From contig AP027925.1 in the NCBI GenBank assembly GCA_036322875.1, positions 186,001 to 250,000 on the forward strand: 64,000 nt of DNA, in the 5' to 3' direction. Shown here piece by piece: positions 17,163-25,817 of this stretch. The position numbers were made by a program, and so were the translations under genes. Within the stretch, counting starts at the first letter, position 1, and each line of letters opens with the position of its first letter. Source of the DNA: Paraimprobicoccus trichonymphae (lineage in GTDB: Bacteria; Bacillota; Clostridia; Oscillospirales; Acutalibacteraceae). Under the pieces are notes generated by a model that made no database searches, was not told where the DNA came from, and saw nothing but the letters and a program-made list of their open reading frames with translations.

Positions 17163-18632
17163 TTATTTACTCCCAATAATATTTTTTACTACAACTCTCT
17201 CATCAAAGTCATATTTAACACCATTTATTTCCTGATAAGTTTCGTGGCCTTTTCCAGCTAAAACTACAATATCTCCTTCTTTAGCATTTTCTATACAATA
17301 TCTTATGGCTTCTTTTCTATCAGGTATTACAATATATTTTCCATTAGTTTTGTTAATACCTATTTTTATATCCTCTATTATATTCGAAATATTTTCAAAT
17401 CTAGGGTTGTCTGTAGTAATTATAGATAAATCAGCTAAATTTCCTGAAATTTCACCCATTTCATATCTTCTTACCTTTGGTCTATTACCACCTGAACCAA
17501 ACATATTCACTAATCTTTTAGGTTTATATTCTCGTAAAGTCTCTAATATGTTTTTCATACTCAAAGCATTATGAGCGTAATCTATTAACAAAACAAATTT
17601 ATCAGAAACATCTAAAATTTCAACTCTTCCTTTTACTTTAGTATTTTTTATCCCGAAAATTATATGTTTTTTCATTATTTTAATATCACAACAAACAGAA
17701 ACAGCAGCAAGAGCATTATAAACACTAAACTTGCCGGGAATAAATATTTCTAAATTTATGTTTGTATTTCCTAAAAAATCACTTTTAATTCCAATATTTC
17801 CATTTTTAGAAATCAAATCTGTATTTTTGCAATATATATCACAATTATCAGAAAATCCAAAAGTTTTTATTTTACAAATGTGATTTTTAATAATATTTGT
17901 AAAATTTTCATCATCTTGATTAAAAAAACCAATTTTACATTTTTTAAACAACAAACTTTTAGATTCCAAATAATCTTGCATATTTTCATGCTCGTTTTCT
18001 CCAATATGGTCACTGGAAAAATTAGTAAAAATTCCATAATCAAAAACAAAACCATCTAATCTGTGATTTTTCAATCCAAGTGAAGAGGCTTCTATAACAG
18101 CATATCGACATTTTTTATCTAGCATATATTTTAAATATTTTTGAACCTCATAAGACTCAGGAGTAGTGTTTTTTAACTCTATAATTTCATTTTTTATACA
18201 TGCTCCCAAAGTACCAATTGTACCTACTTTTTCACTACTAGCTTCTAGTATATTTTTTATCATACAAGTAACAGTTGTTTTGCCTTTTGTACCTGTAACA
18301 CCTATAGTGACCAATTTACTAGCTGGATTTTCAAAAAAGTTGCAAGACATAATAGCAAGTGCTTTTCTAGTATTTTTCACTATAACCAAATTTTTAACAT
18401 TTAGATTTTTCTCTTCAGCAACTATAACAACACAATTTTTATTTAAAGCTTCCTGAATATATTTATGACCATCTGATTTTTTTCCTCTTAAACATACAAA
18501 TATACAGTCTTTTTTTACTTTCCAAGATTCATAAACAATATCTGAAATTTCAATATTTTTAAAATCATCAAAATTATTTATAAAATCTACATTTTTTAAA
18601 ATATCATAAAGTTTCAAAAAATTATCCCTCAA
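17163..18632 (-). CDS. murE: UDP-MurNAc-Ala-Glu:meso-diaminopimelate ligase MurE
   Basis: MurE adds the third peptide residue. GVTGTKGKTTVTCM is the ATP loop, LKNTTPES contacts the UDP-MurNAc part, and TTDNPRFE holds the DNPR motif diagnostic of the meso-DAP-adding type. The 489-residue length is typical. Together with murF it shows DAP-type peptidoglycan is still built. The start ATG at 18632 has a weak GAGGG-like site. Confidence 0.96.
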   Translation of the reverse strand: MRDNFLKLYDILKNVDFINNFDDFKNIEISDIVYESWKVKKDCIFVCLRGKKSDGHKYIQEALNKNCVVIVAEEKNLNVKNLVIVKNTRKALAIMSCNFFENPASKLVTIGVTGTKGKTTVTCMIKNILEASSEKVGTIGTLGACIKNEIIELKNTTPESYEVQKYLKYMLDKKCRYAVIEASSLGLKNHRLDGFVFDYGIFTNFSSDHIGENEHENMQDYLESKSLLFKKCKIGFFNQDDENFTNIIKNHICKIKTFGFSDNCDIYCKNTDLISKNGNIGIKSDFLGNTNINLEIFIPGKFSVYNALAAVSVCCDIKIMKKHIIFGIKNTKVKGRVEILDVSDKFVLLIDYAHNALSMKNILETLREYKPKRLVNMFGSGGNRPKVRRYEMGEISGNLADLSIITTDNPRFENISNIIEDIKIGINKTNGKYIVIPDRKEAIRYCIENAKEGDIVVLAGKGHETYQEINGVKYDFDERVVVKNIIGSK

Positions 18633-19070
18633 AACACTATTTTATTAAAATTTTCTTATAATTATTCAAATTATACTGTATAAAAATTTAAAAACAAATA
18701 TCCAACTAATTTATATTTTGGGCAATTTTAAAATTTTTAATTCGAAAAAAATACAAGTAATCCCTGAATATAAAGCAGTAATTAAAAAAAGACTGACAAT
18801 AAAATTGTTTCAATTATTAATTCAAACAAAAAAACATCTCTGATAAAATCAAAGAAATTTTCAAATTTAAAATTTTAATGAATTTAAAGTAAATTAATTT
18901 TTATATAATTGTAAATTTATAATATAAAAAAATTAAAAAATACTCTAATTTAAATTATTTAATATGAAGCAGTAAATTCTAAAAAAATTGGTGATTCTAT
19001 TGCTATATTTGTTTAAAAATCGTAAAAATTAATCATAAATATGATGAAATTAAGTTTGATTATTTATAAT
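18633..19070. other. Intergenic, 438 bases
   Basis: AT-rich. The part from about 18955 to the end of the calpain-like gene is related to 22730-22860 downstream of the second protease, so it belongs to the 3' flank of a duplicated unit. No other feature is recognised. Confidence 0.5.
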
Positions 19071-20585
19071 TTAAATGTGACCGATAGATATTTCGGAAAA
19101 CACCTGATAAAAATCATGTAGTTCTACACGAAAAACTGCTTTTTCGCTGCTACTTTTTCTCGTTATTTGGTTTTCATTCCACTCGTACCATGGACATGGT
19201 AAATTACGTTTTGAATAATTTATATCAAATTTGTTTATATCAACACTATCATTATTTTCAATCATTTTTAAAAAATCTGAAAGGTTTGGTATTGCCACTG
19301 ACACAGAACCGGCTGTTCCTTCTTGTGCTCTGCCTTGATATGGATCTGCAATATATATAAATTTAATTCCTCCTTCTTCCGCAGTATGGTCTAAAGCATA
19401 TTCATGACCACTTACTATATTGATATTATTTTCTTGAAAATTAACAGTTGTAATTTTTGACGAATTCAGTTTGTAAAATAATGAATTTTCTTGTAAAGAA
19501 TAAGGCAAATTAAGCTTATTTTCAAAAAGTGTATTACCTTCTTTATTTTCAATATTCTCACATATGTTTCCGGTGAAAATTGCTAATGTAGTTCCAGCAA
19601 ACCCCCTGTGTATATCTGATATGCTAGCATTTTCTTTGTTGTCATATTTTTTAACTCTTTTAATATTATCACCAAATTTTTCTTTTGTCTTTTTATCTGA
19701 TTTAAGATATTTGATTTTATACGACAAACAATTCAATTTTGAAGCTGCATAAGCAATTTCTAAAACGTTTACCCAGTTCGCACATTTACTGCTATTTAAA
19801 CGAATTTTATTAACTTTTATGTATACACGTTTTAGAGATATTATATTTCCAAAATTATCTATTTTTGGTGAAAACAGTCTTACTATAACATATTCTCCAA
19901 AATCTTTCATCATATTATATATAAATTCAGGATTTTTATTTAAAATACTAATGAGTATACTTAATATATAACAATCTTCTAAATCGTCGCCGCGTCCTAC
20001 TTGGTGTATATCATCTTTGCTTGGAGGTTTTTCAAATATACGACTGGAAAATCGAGTAGTATTTGAGGCTGTTATGCCATTAATTTCGCCACAATCAGTA
20101 ATTTCAGCATTAAACGGAATAATAAGGTTTCCCGCACTACTGTTTGTTAAATCATAATCAGGGCTAGTGTCAGAAATTGGGTCTGTTATATTAGTAATTT
20201 CGTCACAATCAATAATTCTATCATTAGACGGAATAATAGGATTTTCTTCAGGCACATTACTATTTGTTAAATCATAATCAGGGCTAGTGTCAGAAATTGG
20301 GTCTGTTATATTAGTAATTTCGTCACAATCAATAATTCTATCATTAGACGGAATAATAGGATTTTTTTCAGCATAAGCAGAATTTGCATCAGGCATATTT
20401 GGATGCTTGTTAGATAAAATTTTATGTGTAAAATACAAAAACCCCAAAGTAACAGCTGACATAACTGTCGCACTAAATACTACAGGCTTTACTACAGGTT
20501 TTGCAGAATAATTAAAGATGTTAAAACTAGAGACTAAAGACATTAATCCACAATATAATTTTCTCTTAATTTTTTTGTTTTTCAT
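19071..20585 (-). CDS. Secreted calpain-like cysteine protease with 40-residue repeats
   Basis: The 504-residue protein has a signal/anchor region (two hydrophobic stretches within 1-56) and then two near-identical 40-residue repeats plus a weak third (about 72-175). The protease domain follows. Calpain landmarks in order are LEDCYILSILISIL (Cys205), NWVNVLEIAYAASKL (compare W..LLEKAYAKL), FAGTTLAIFTG, SGHEYALDH (His394), IADPYQG, and a closing FRVELHDFYQVF like EFWMSFEDFL. The usual Asn of the triad is Asp414. No calcium-binding EF hands are present. It is likely an exported effector acting on host proteins; the function is inferred. Confidence 0.7.
   Translation of the reverse strand: MKNKKIKRKLYCGLMSLVSSFNIFNYSAKPVVKPVVFSATVMSAVTLGFLYFTHKILSNKHPNMPDANSAYAEKNPIIPSNDRIIDCDEITNITDPISDTSPDYDLTNSNVPEENPIIPSNDRIIDCDEITNITDPISDTSPDYDLTNSSAGNLIIPFNAEITDCGEINGITASNTTRFSSRIFEKPPSKDDIHQVGRGDDLEDCYILSILISILNKNPEFIYNMMKDFGEYVIVRLFSPKIDNFGNIISLKRVYIKVNKIRLNSSKCANWVNVLEIAYAASKLNCLSYKIKYLKSDKKTKEKFGDNIKRVKKYDNKENASISDIHRGFAGTTLAIFTGNICENIENKEGNTLFENKLNLPYSLQENSLFYKLNSSKITTVNFQENNINIVSGHEYALDHTAEEGGIKFIYIADPYQGRAQEGTAGSVSVAIPNLSDFLKMIENNDSVDINKFDINYSKRNLPCPWYEWNENQITRKSSSEKAVFRVELHDFYQVFSEISIGHI
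20147..20375 (-). repeat. Tandem 120-bp coding repeat
   Basis: Two nearly identical 120-base units (for example TCAGGGCTAGTGTCAG recurs at 120-base spacing near 20158 and 20278) encode the 40-residue repeat beginning NPIIPSNDRIIDCDEI. They lie between the signal region and the catalytic domain. Confidence 0.9.
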
Positions 20586-20642
20586 TTTCTAAAATACTCC
20601 TTACAATTTTTTAAATTATAAATACATTATATCTAAAATAAA

Positions 20643-20671
20643 ATACTATCACATTAATATTTAAATGTCAA
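20643..20671 (-). promoter_or_regulatory. Promoter of the secreted calpain-like gene
   Basis: TTGACA (20671-20666), a 17-base spacer and TAGTAT (20648-20643) lie about 58 bases upstream of the start. An AAGGAG site precedes the ATG. Confidence 0.6.
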
Positions 20672-21021
20672 TATATAATTTTGAAAAACATTACATTGAA
20701 AAAAATTAAAAAATAAACAATTCTATATTAATCATGAATCTTTTTTTATTCAAATTTAAAAAAATGGTAAATTTATGCTGGCAATAATTGTGGCACATTT
20801 TTAGTTTGAATATATCTAATAAACTGACAAAATTACACAGTTTTAGATGAAAATCGATCGTCACATATTTTTGTTATTTGCTTCCGATAGTTTCATGTTA
20901 TGTATATATTAGACATAATTTGTAAAAAATAGATACCATAGTATACTTCTTTATACTATAAATTTTAAATATATGTAATTAGTTTTCGGTTGGATATAAA
21001 ATTAATAATGAGGTGGTAAAT
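20672..21021. other. Divergent intergenic region
   Basis: About 350 AT-rich bases separate two divergently transcribed calpain-like genes. No further conserved structure is recognised except GAGGTGG before the plus-strand gene. Confidence 0.4.
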
Positions 21022-22623
21022 GTGAAATTTAAAGGATCTATAAAAAAAATAAACATAAATGAACTTAATAAAGAAATAGACAATGAAATTGAAAAAATTT
21101 TAAATAAGAACGATAAAATGGCTGTAGAAAAGGCTGTCAAACTAATTATAACAAATATTAATGGAATAGGTGGTATGCAGATTAAAAATGATGATCTTGG
21201 AAAAATAAAAATTATAATTAATAATTTATTATTTGAAAATTACAAATTATTTACCCGCGAGGATCCTCATTTTATAATTATTAAGAGTCACTTTAATAGA
21301 ATAGTTGAATATTATGAAGATAACAATGGTATAAGTATATCGGATGTTAATAAATACAAACAAAATTTAATTTTATATACACAAAAATATATTCGTAAAC
21401 AAATTAAAACTCCTAATAATGACAAAATTGATTATAAAGTTGCTTTGCATTTGCTTTACGCAATAACAGAGATCATAATAAGTATATTAGACATAATTGG
21501 ACGTGCTAAAATTGAGTTTAAAGATGAAAACTTTGTTGTTAAAGGATTTGAGTTTGTTAACATTTTTGATGATATTTCAGATCCAGAAATTTTCAAAAAA
21601 AATTTCTTGTTTCCAAATAACGGACCACATTTTTTTGACATCAGACAAAATGAATTCGAAGACTGTTTTTTAGAATCAATAATTTCTAGTGCATCAAAAT
21701 TTAATGCAAAAGCTATATCTGATTGTTTTGGAAAGATAAATATGAAAAATAAAAAGATAACTATGAAATTTTTTAGAGTTGACATTCAATATGAAAGCGA
21801 AAAAAGGACATATCATTGTATACCTGGAGTTCCAATGATTATAAAATTCGATATTAGTGTTTATGTTAAAGATATTGGACATGGTTATATAATACCTGGA
21901 AGTTTTAATGGAAATAAAAACAGCCAGGCATGGTGGCCTTTTTTTATAGAAAAAGGAATTGCAATTTTTTTAAAATCCGGTGGAGTTGAAAGTGAAATTC
22001 CAGGAATAGCAGCAGAATATAGTAGAAGTTCATTGTCCACTATGGAAGAACTTCTTCGCGGTGGACGTGGAGCTGCAATAATTACTGCAATAACTGGGAA
22101 AAAATGCAAAACTATATTTAATAAAAACAAAATAAGATTGTCAGGGATAGTAGGACAGGACAGTGATGGAAACGATATAACAAAAATCACATCGGTTATT
22201 AGAACCAAAGATATTGATACTGGTGAAGATATTCAAAAAAAATTTCCTGATCCAGACAAATATTCAGATTATGCGATAAAAATTTATAATAAAATAGAAA
22301 AATGTATAAAAAATAACGGTGCAGCAAGCGTAGACTTTGTAAAAGGAGGCAAAACTGGTAGTAAACGAAATAACTTAATTATCGAACATTCATATTCAAT
22401 TTTGGGGACTTTTGAAGATAGCGATAAACATAAATATATAATACTCAGAAATCCTCACGCGAAAGATGAAACAATGCAATATGAATTTAATAAAAAAAGC
22501 TTAACATGGAAAAGATCCAAATTAATTAAGTTATCTAAAGATGAAGATTATGGTATATTTAATATGGAACTGGCTGACTTTATCAGGCATTTTGGAGGTA
22601 TTGATTATCAAACAAAAAACTAA
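21022..22623 (+). CDS. Calpain-like cysteine protease without signal peptide
   Basis: The roughly 533-residue protein starts at GTG 21022, six bases after GAGGTGG; the upstream in-frame GTG at 21013 lies within that site. The N-terminal 190 residues are helical and unknown. The catalytic part runs NEFEDCFLESIISSA (Cys215), AWWPFFIEKGIAIFLKSGG (calpain LLEKAYAKL-G), GAAIITAITG (LTGG-like), IIEHSYSILG (His456), ILRNPHAKDE (Asn477 in the NPWG position) and DYGIFNMELADFIRHF at the end. All three triad residues are present. There is no obvious export signal, so if it is an effector it would need a non-Sec route. It has no close paralogue in the window except the 19071 gene. Confidence 0.7.
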   Translation: MKFKGSIKKININELNKEIDNEIEKILNKNDKMAVEKAVKLIITNINGIGGMQIKNDDLGKIKIIINNLLFENYKLFTREDPHFIIIKSHFNRIVEYYEDNNGISISDVNKYKQNLILYTQKYIRKQIKTPNNDKIDYKVALHLLYAITEIIISILDIIGRAKIEFKDENFVVKGFEFVNIFDDISDPEIFKKNFLFPNNGPHFFDIRQNEFEDCFLESIISSASKFNAKAISDCFGKINMKNKKITMKFFRVDIQYESEKRTYHCIPGVPMIIKFDISVYVKDIGHGYIIPGSFNGNKNSQAWWPFFIEKGIAIFLKSGGVESEIPGIAAEYSRSSLSTMEELLRGGRGAAIITAITGKKCKTIFNKNKIRLSGIVGQDSDGNDITKITSVIRTKDIDTGEDIQKKFPDPDKYSDYAIKIYNKIEKCIKNNGAASVDFVKGGKTGSKRNNLIIEHSYSILGTFEDSDKHKYIILRNPHAKDETMQYEFNKKSLTWKRSKLIKLSKDEDYGIFNMELADFIRHFGGIDYQTKN

Positions 22624-22734
22624 TATTAAATTTGTTAACATGCTTGTATATATTTGGAGTTTAAAAAAATAAATTTTGAAATTTTATAACAAATGTGATA
22701 AGAATTAAAATAATAATCGATAAATCAGTAAATT
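22624..22734. other. Intergenic after second protease
   Basis: A short AT-rich spacer. No terminator hairpin is clear. Confidence 0.3.
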
Positions 22735-23160
22735 TTAAGAAGCGAGGACATGTTGTTATATTTATTTAAAAATTGCGGAAATTAACTATATTAAATATAA
22801 TGAAACTAAAGTTGATTATTTTTAATTTAAATGCAACTAAGAGATATTTCGGAAAACATTTGATAAAAATCATGTAGTTCCATATGAAAAACTATGCTAT
22901 TTGTCCGCGTTTCTAGTTTCTATTTCACTCGTACAACGTACATCCCCAAAATTACGTTTTGAATAATTTCTGTTAATTAACATTGTTTAAAAAATACGGA
23001 AAATGTCTTCTATAACACAATAAATGTTATCTATTTTTCGTGTTTTACCAATATATATATGCTGAATTTAATTTATTCTAAACTTAAAGCATATTATCTT
23101 GTGTTACATTGATATTATTTTTTTGAAAATTAACAGTTGTAATTTTTAATAAATATCATA
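22735..23160 (-). pseudogene. Decayed third copy of the secreted calpain-like gene (3' part)
   Basis: The minus strand here is clearly related to the 3' end and downstream flank of the gene at 19071. Shared blocks include AGATATTTCGGAAAACA, TGATAAAAATCATGTAGTT, TTCCACTCGTAC against TTTCACTCGTAC, AATTACGTTTTGAATAATTT and GAAAATTAACAGTTGTAATTTTT, in the same order. Frames are destroyed by indels. It marks a past tandem array around the second protease. Confidence 0.8.
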
Positions 23161-23458
23161 AAATTAGAATTTGGGGAAAATTGAAATATTAACGTTTTTT
23201 TCGGTTTTTATTTTTTATTTTCTTTAAATATATTATATATATAATAAAATAAAAATTTTTTCATTTGTTTAGTATAATTATATTGACGTACATTTTTACC
23301 AACATCATGAATTTTTGAGATATTAATTTGAATTAAATAATTTATTATTGACAAAAAATTTCTTTAATTGTATAATAAAAAACAAGATCGTATAATATTT
23401 AAGTAACGATACTAAAATGATAATTAAAAATTTTTTTTCAATAAAGGAGAATAATTAT
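23161..23458. other. Intergenic with strong promoter
   Basis: An AT-rich stretch holding the promoter at 23348-23376 and an AAAGGAG ribosome site at about 23443. Confidence 0.5.
23348..23376 (+). promoter_or_regulatory. Consensus sigma-A-type promoter
   Basis: Perfect TTGACA (23348-23353), a 17-base spacer and perfect TATAAT (23371-23376) lie 82 bases before the coiled-coil gene. It is one of the best promoters in the window. Confidence 0.8.
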
Positions 23459-24922
23459 ATGGATTTAAAGAGCATTATTGTAAATAATTTGACGGCTGTG
23501 TCATTAGGCGTCGGAGTATTTGGAACATTTTTAGGTACAGGGTCATTTATTTATAGTCTAGTACATAATCATGATAATTTTAGCCCATTAACCTTTACAA
23601 AAATAACCATCGGTGATAAAGAAATAAATACTAACTGCATGGGCAGAAATGAAACAGACGTAAATATTTCGCTTAGTGGTGAAAATATTAAAATTGATAA
23701 ATTTTCAAAATTTTTAATAGTAAATTTTAACGGATCTAATCCGAGCATTCAAATTTTGGATATTAATAATAAATTAATAGTAACAGCACTTCATAATAAA
23801 GAAAAAAATAAATTTTACATACTTTCAGGTGCTAAATTTAAAAACGTTATTGTTAAAGAAAAAATTGAAATTGTTGTTACGGGGGTAGGTAGTATTGAAA
23901 AACCACCTGTTTGTGATCATAATAGTATCAATGAAAGCATAAGTTCGCTGAAAAACCAAATTAAAGAGATGAGTACAAGTTTAAAAACAGAGATTACAGA
24001 GATTAGTAAAGAAAACATGCAAGAACAATTAACCAAATTTCAAACTGAATTTGATAAAAAAATTGAAAAAATAAGTCTGCTAAAAAAGCAAGTTGAAGAG
24101 ATGAGTACAAGTTTAAAAACAGAGATTACAGAGATTAGTAAAGAAAACATGCAAGAACAATTAACCAAATTTCAAACTGAATTTGATAAAAAAATTGAAA
24201 AAATAAGTCTGCTAAAAAAGCAAGTTGAAGAGATGAGTACAAGTTTAAAAACAGAGATTACAGAGATTAGTAAAGAAAACATGCAAGAACAATTAACCAA
24301 ATTTCAAACTGAATTTGATAAAAAAATTGAAAAAATAAGTCTGCTAGAAAAGCAAGTTGAAGAGATGAGTACAAGTTTAAAAACAGAGATTACAGAGATT
24401 AGTAAAGAAAACATGCAAGAACAATTAACCAAATTTCAAACTGAATTTGATAAAAAAATTGAAAAAATAAGTCTGCTAGAAAACCAATTGAAAAGTATTA
24501 GTAGTGGCATGTCATTATTAGAAAAATTTGATTTTGTTAAGCTAAGTGATGAAAATATTATTTTAAACAATAGTATTGGATTTGTTATTAGTAATAATAG
24601 AGTTCTACTATCAAAAGAAAAGCCAAAAGCAACAAGTATTTATTTTTTTTACAATAAAACAAAGATAGTACCTAATGAGTATATATTTAATGATTTTGAA
24701 TATGAAATATTACAAAACAACAAAGGTGTTTTTATGCGGAATAAAGCAGATTGTGAAAATTTTTTCTATTTACCAAGTATTATAAATTTTGAAAAAATTG
24801 AGAAAGGTAATATTAGTATAAAGCTTGGTTCTGATAAATTAGAATTTATTATTAAAGCTTCTGTTGGAAAAAATTTGGTAAGTCCGGAATTATTACATGA
24901 TATTTTGAATTTTAATAGCTAA
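23459..24922 (+). CDS. Membrane-anchored coiled-coil repeat protein
   Basis: It starts at ATG 23459 with AAAGGAG nine bases upstream; the longer frame from 23417 lacks such a site. One helix (VSLGVGVFGTFLGTGSFIYSL) anchors the N-terminus. About 120 beta-rich residues follow, then four nearly identical 44-residue units (SLLKKQVEEMSTSLKTEITE ... FDKKIEKI) predicted as a long coiled coil, and a 130-residue C-terminal domain. No enzyme motif is visible. It looks like a surface or effector protein with a variable-length rod. The family is unknown. Confidence 0.7.
   Translation: MDLKSIIVNNLTAVSLGVGVFGTFLGTGSFIYSLVHNHDNFSPLTFTKITIGDKEINTNCMGRNETDVNISLSGENIKIDKFSKFLIVNFNGSNPSIQILDINNKLIVTALHNKEKNKFYILSGAKFKNVIVKEKIEIVVTGVGSIEKPPVCDHNSINESISSLKNQIKEMSTSLKTEITEISKENMQEQLTKFQTEFDKKIEKISLLKKQVEEMSTSLKTEITEISKENMQEQLTKFQTEFDKKIEKISLLKKQVEEMSTSLKTEITEISKENMQEQLTKFQTEFDKKIEKISLLEKQVEEMSTSLKTEITEISKENMQEQLTKFQTEFDKKIEKISLLENQLKSISSGMSLLEKFDFVKLSDENIILNNSIGFVISNNRVLLSKEKPKATSIYFFYNKTKIVPNEYIFNDFEYEILQNNKGVFMRNKADCENFFYLPSIINFEKIEKGNISIKLGSDKLEFIIKASVGKNLVSPELLHDILNFNS
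23943..24492 (+). repeat. Four 132-bp direct repeats encoding the coiled coil
   Basis: GAGATGAGTACAAGTTTAAA recurs at 23966, 24098, 24230 and 24362, an exact 132-base period. The units differ at only a few bases, for example CTAAAAAAGC against CTAGAAAAGC. Confidence 0.95.
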
Positions 24923-25095
24923 TAATTGATATTAGTAATAGCGTTTTTTTGAACAGATTTTTTAAATATAGGCCTGTTCTTTGCAATAATACAAAAAATT
25001 GTCCAAAAAGAAAATTTATAAATTTTAAATAAAAACGTATCATCCAAAATTCTATATAGTATTTTACTAAAATAGAATTTTTTTGGATTTGTGAT

Positions 25096-25800
25096 TTATT
25101 TGCCATATTTAAATACTATAAAACTTTTTAAAATAATTTTAACATCATAAAAAAAGTTCATTTTTTTTATGTATTTTAGATTTATTTTCATTTTTTCAGG
25201 TAAAATATCATTTAAATATAAATTTTCTAGATTTATATTTTCTGTTTTTTTTAAATTTTTCTCCTCGTGTTGAAACTCTAAACTTGCTTCAGAAGTAGCG
25301 CCTGCTGGTAAAAGTAAAGTTGCTAACATTTCATTTGTGTAATAATTTATATATTTTTCAACTTCGGGTCTTGTACCTACAAATGTCATATTTCCTGAAA
25401 ATATATTAAAAATTTGAGGAATTTCATCTAATTTATATTTTCTTAAAAATTTACCTATTTTTGTGATTCTTGGATCATTATAGCAAGTAATTTGAATTTT
25501 TTCTGAATTCGTTTTCATAGTCCTAAATTTTAAAATTTTAAATGTTTTTTTATATTGAGTTATTCTTTCTTGTTTGAATATAACTTTTTCTTTTGGAGAA
25601 TCTAATTTTATTATTAAATAAATAACAAAAAAAACTGGCAAAAATACTATGATTGAAATTCCTGAACAAAAAATGTCAAATAACCTTTTTATAATTAAAT
25701 TAATTTTTTTATTTTTTAAAATATTATAATAATAAAGTACTTCTTGATTTTTAAATTGATCTGGTAGTTCATCCCAGTTTTTCAAAATCAAAATTAACAA
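25096..25800 (-). CDS. Bacterial sugar transferase (polyprenyl-phosphate sugar-1-phosphate transferase)
   Basis: Such enzymes transfer a sugar phosphate from a nucleotide sugar to undecaprenyl phosphate to start a surface glycan. Diagnostic parts are the KRLFDIFCSGISIIVFLPVFFVIYLII helix region, KVIFKQERI, KILKFRTM, ITKIGKFLRKYKLDEIPQ and FVGTRPEV. The roughly 234-residue size fits the short form with only the catalytic domain. The exact start is uncertain: several TTG codons lie near 25800. The sugar is not predictable. It lies directly after argS. Confidence 0.88.
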   Translation of the reverse strand: MLILILKNWDELPDQFKNQEVLYYYNILKNKKINLIIKRLFDIFCSGISIIVFLPVFFVIYLIIKLDSPKEKVIFKQERITQYKKTFKILKFRTMKTNSEKIQITCYNDPRITKIGKFLRKYKLDEIPQIFNIFSGNMTFVGTRPEVEKYINYYTNEMLATLLLPAGATSEASLEFQHEEKNLKKTENINLENLYLNDILPEKMKINLKYIKKMNFFYDVKIILKSFIVFKYGK

Positions 25801-25817
25801 ACCCCGTTACTTTTTTA

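Noticed and set aside
23943..24492. Regular direct repeats, considered as CRISPR
   Set aside because: Units are 132 bases without spacers and lie in one open frame; this is a coding repeat.
24912..25106. 64-codon minus-strand frame overlapping the end of the sugar transferase gene
   Set aside because: Its ATG overlaps the sugar transferase stop, but it lacks a ribosome site and shows no domain. It could be real but is not supported.
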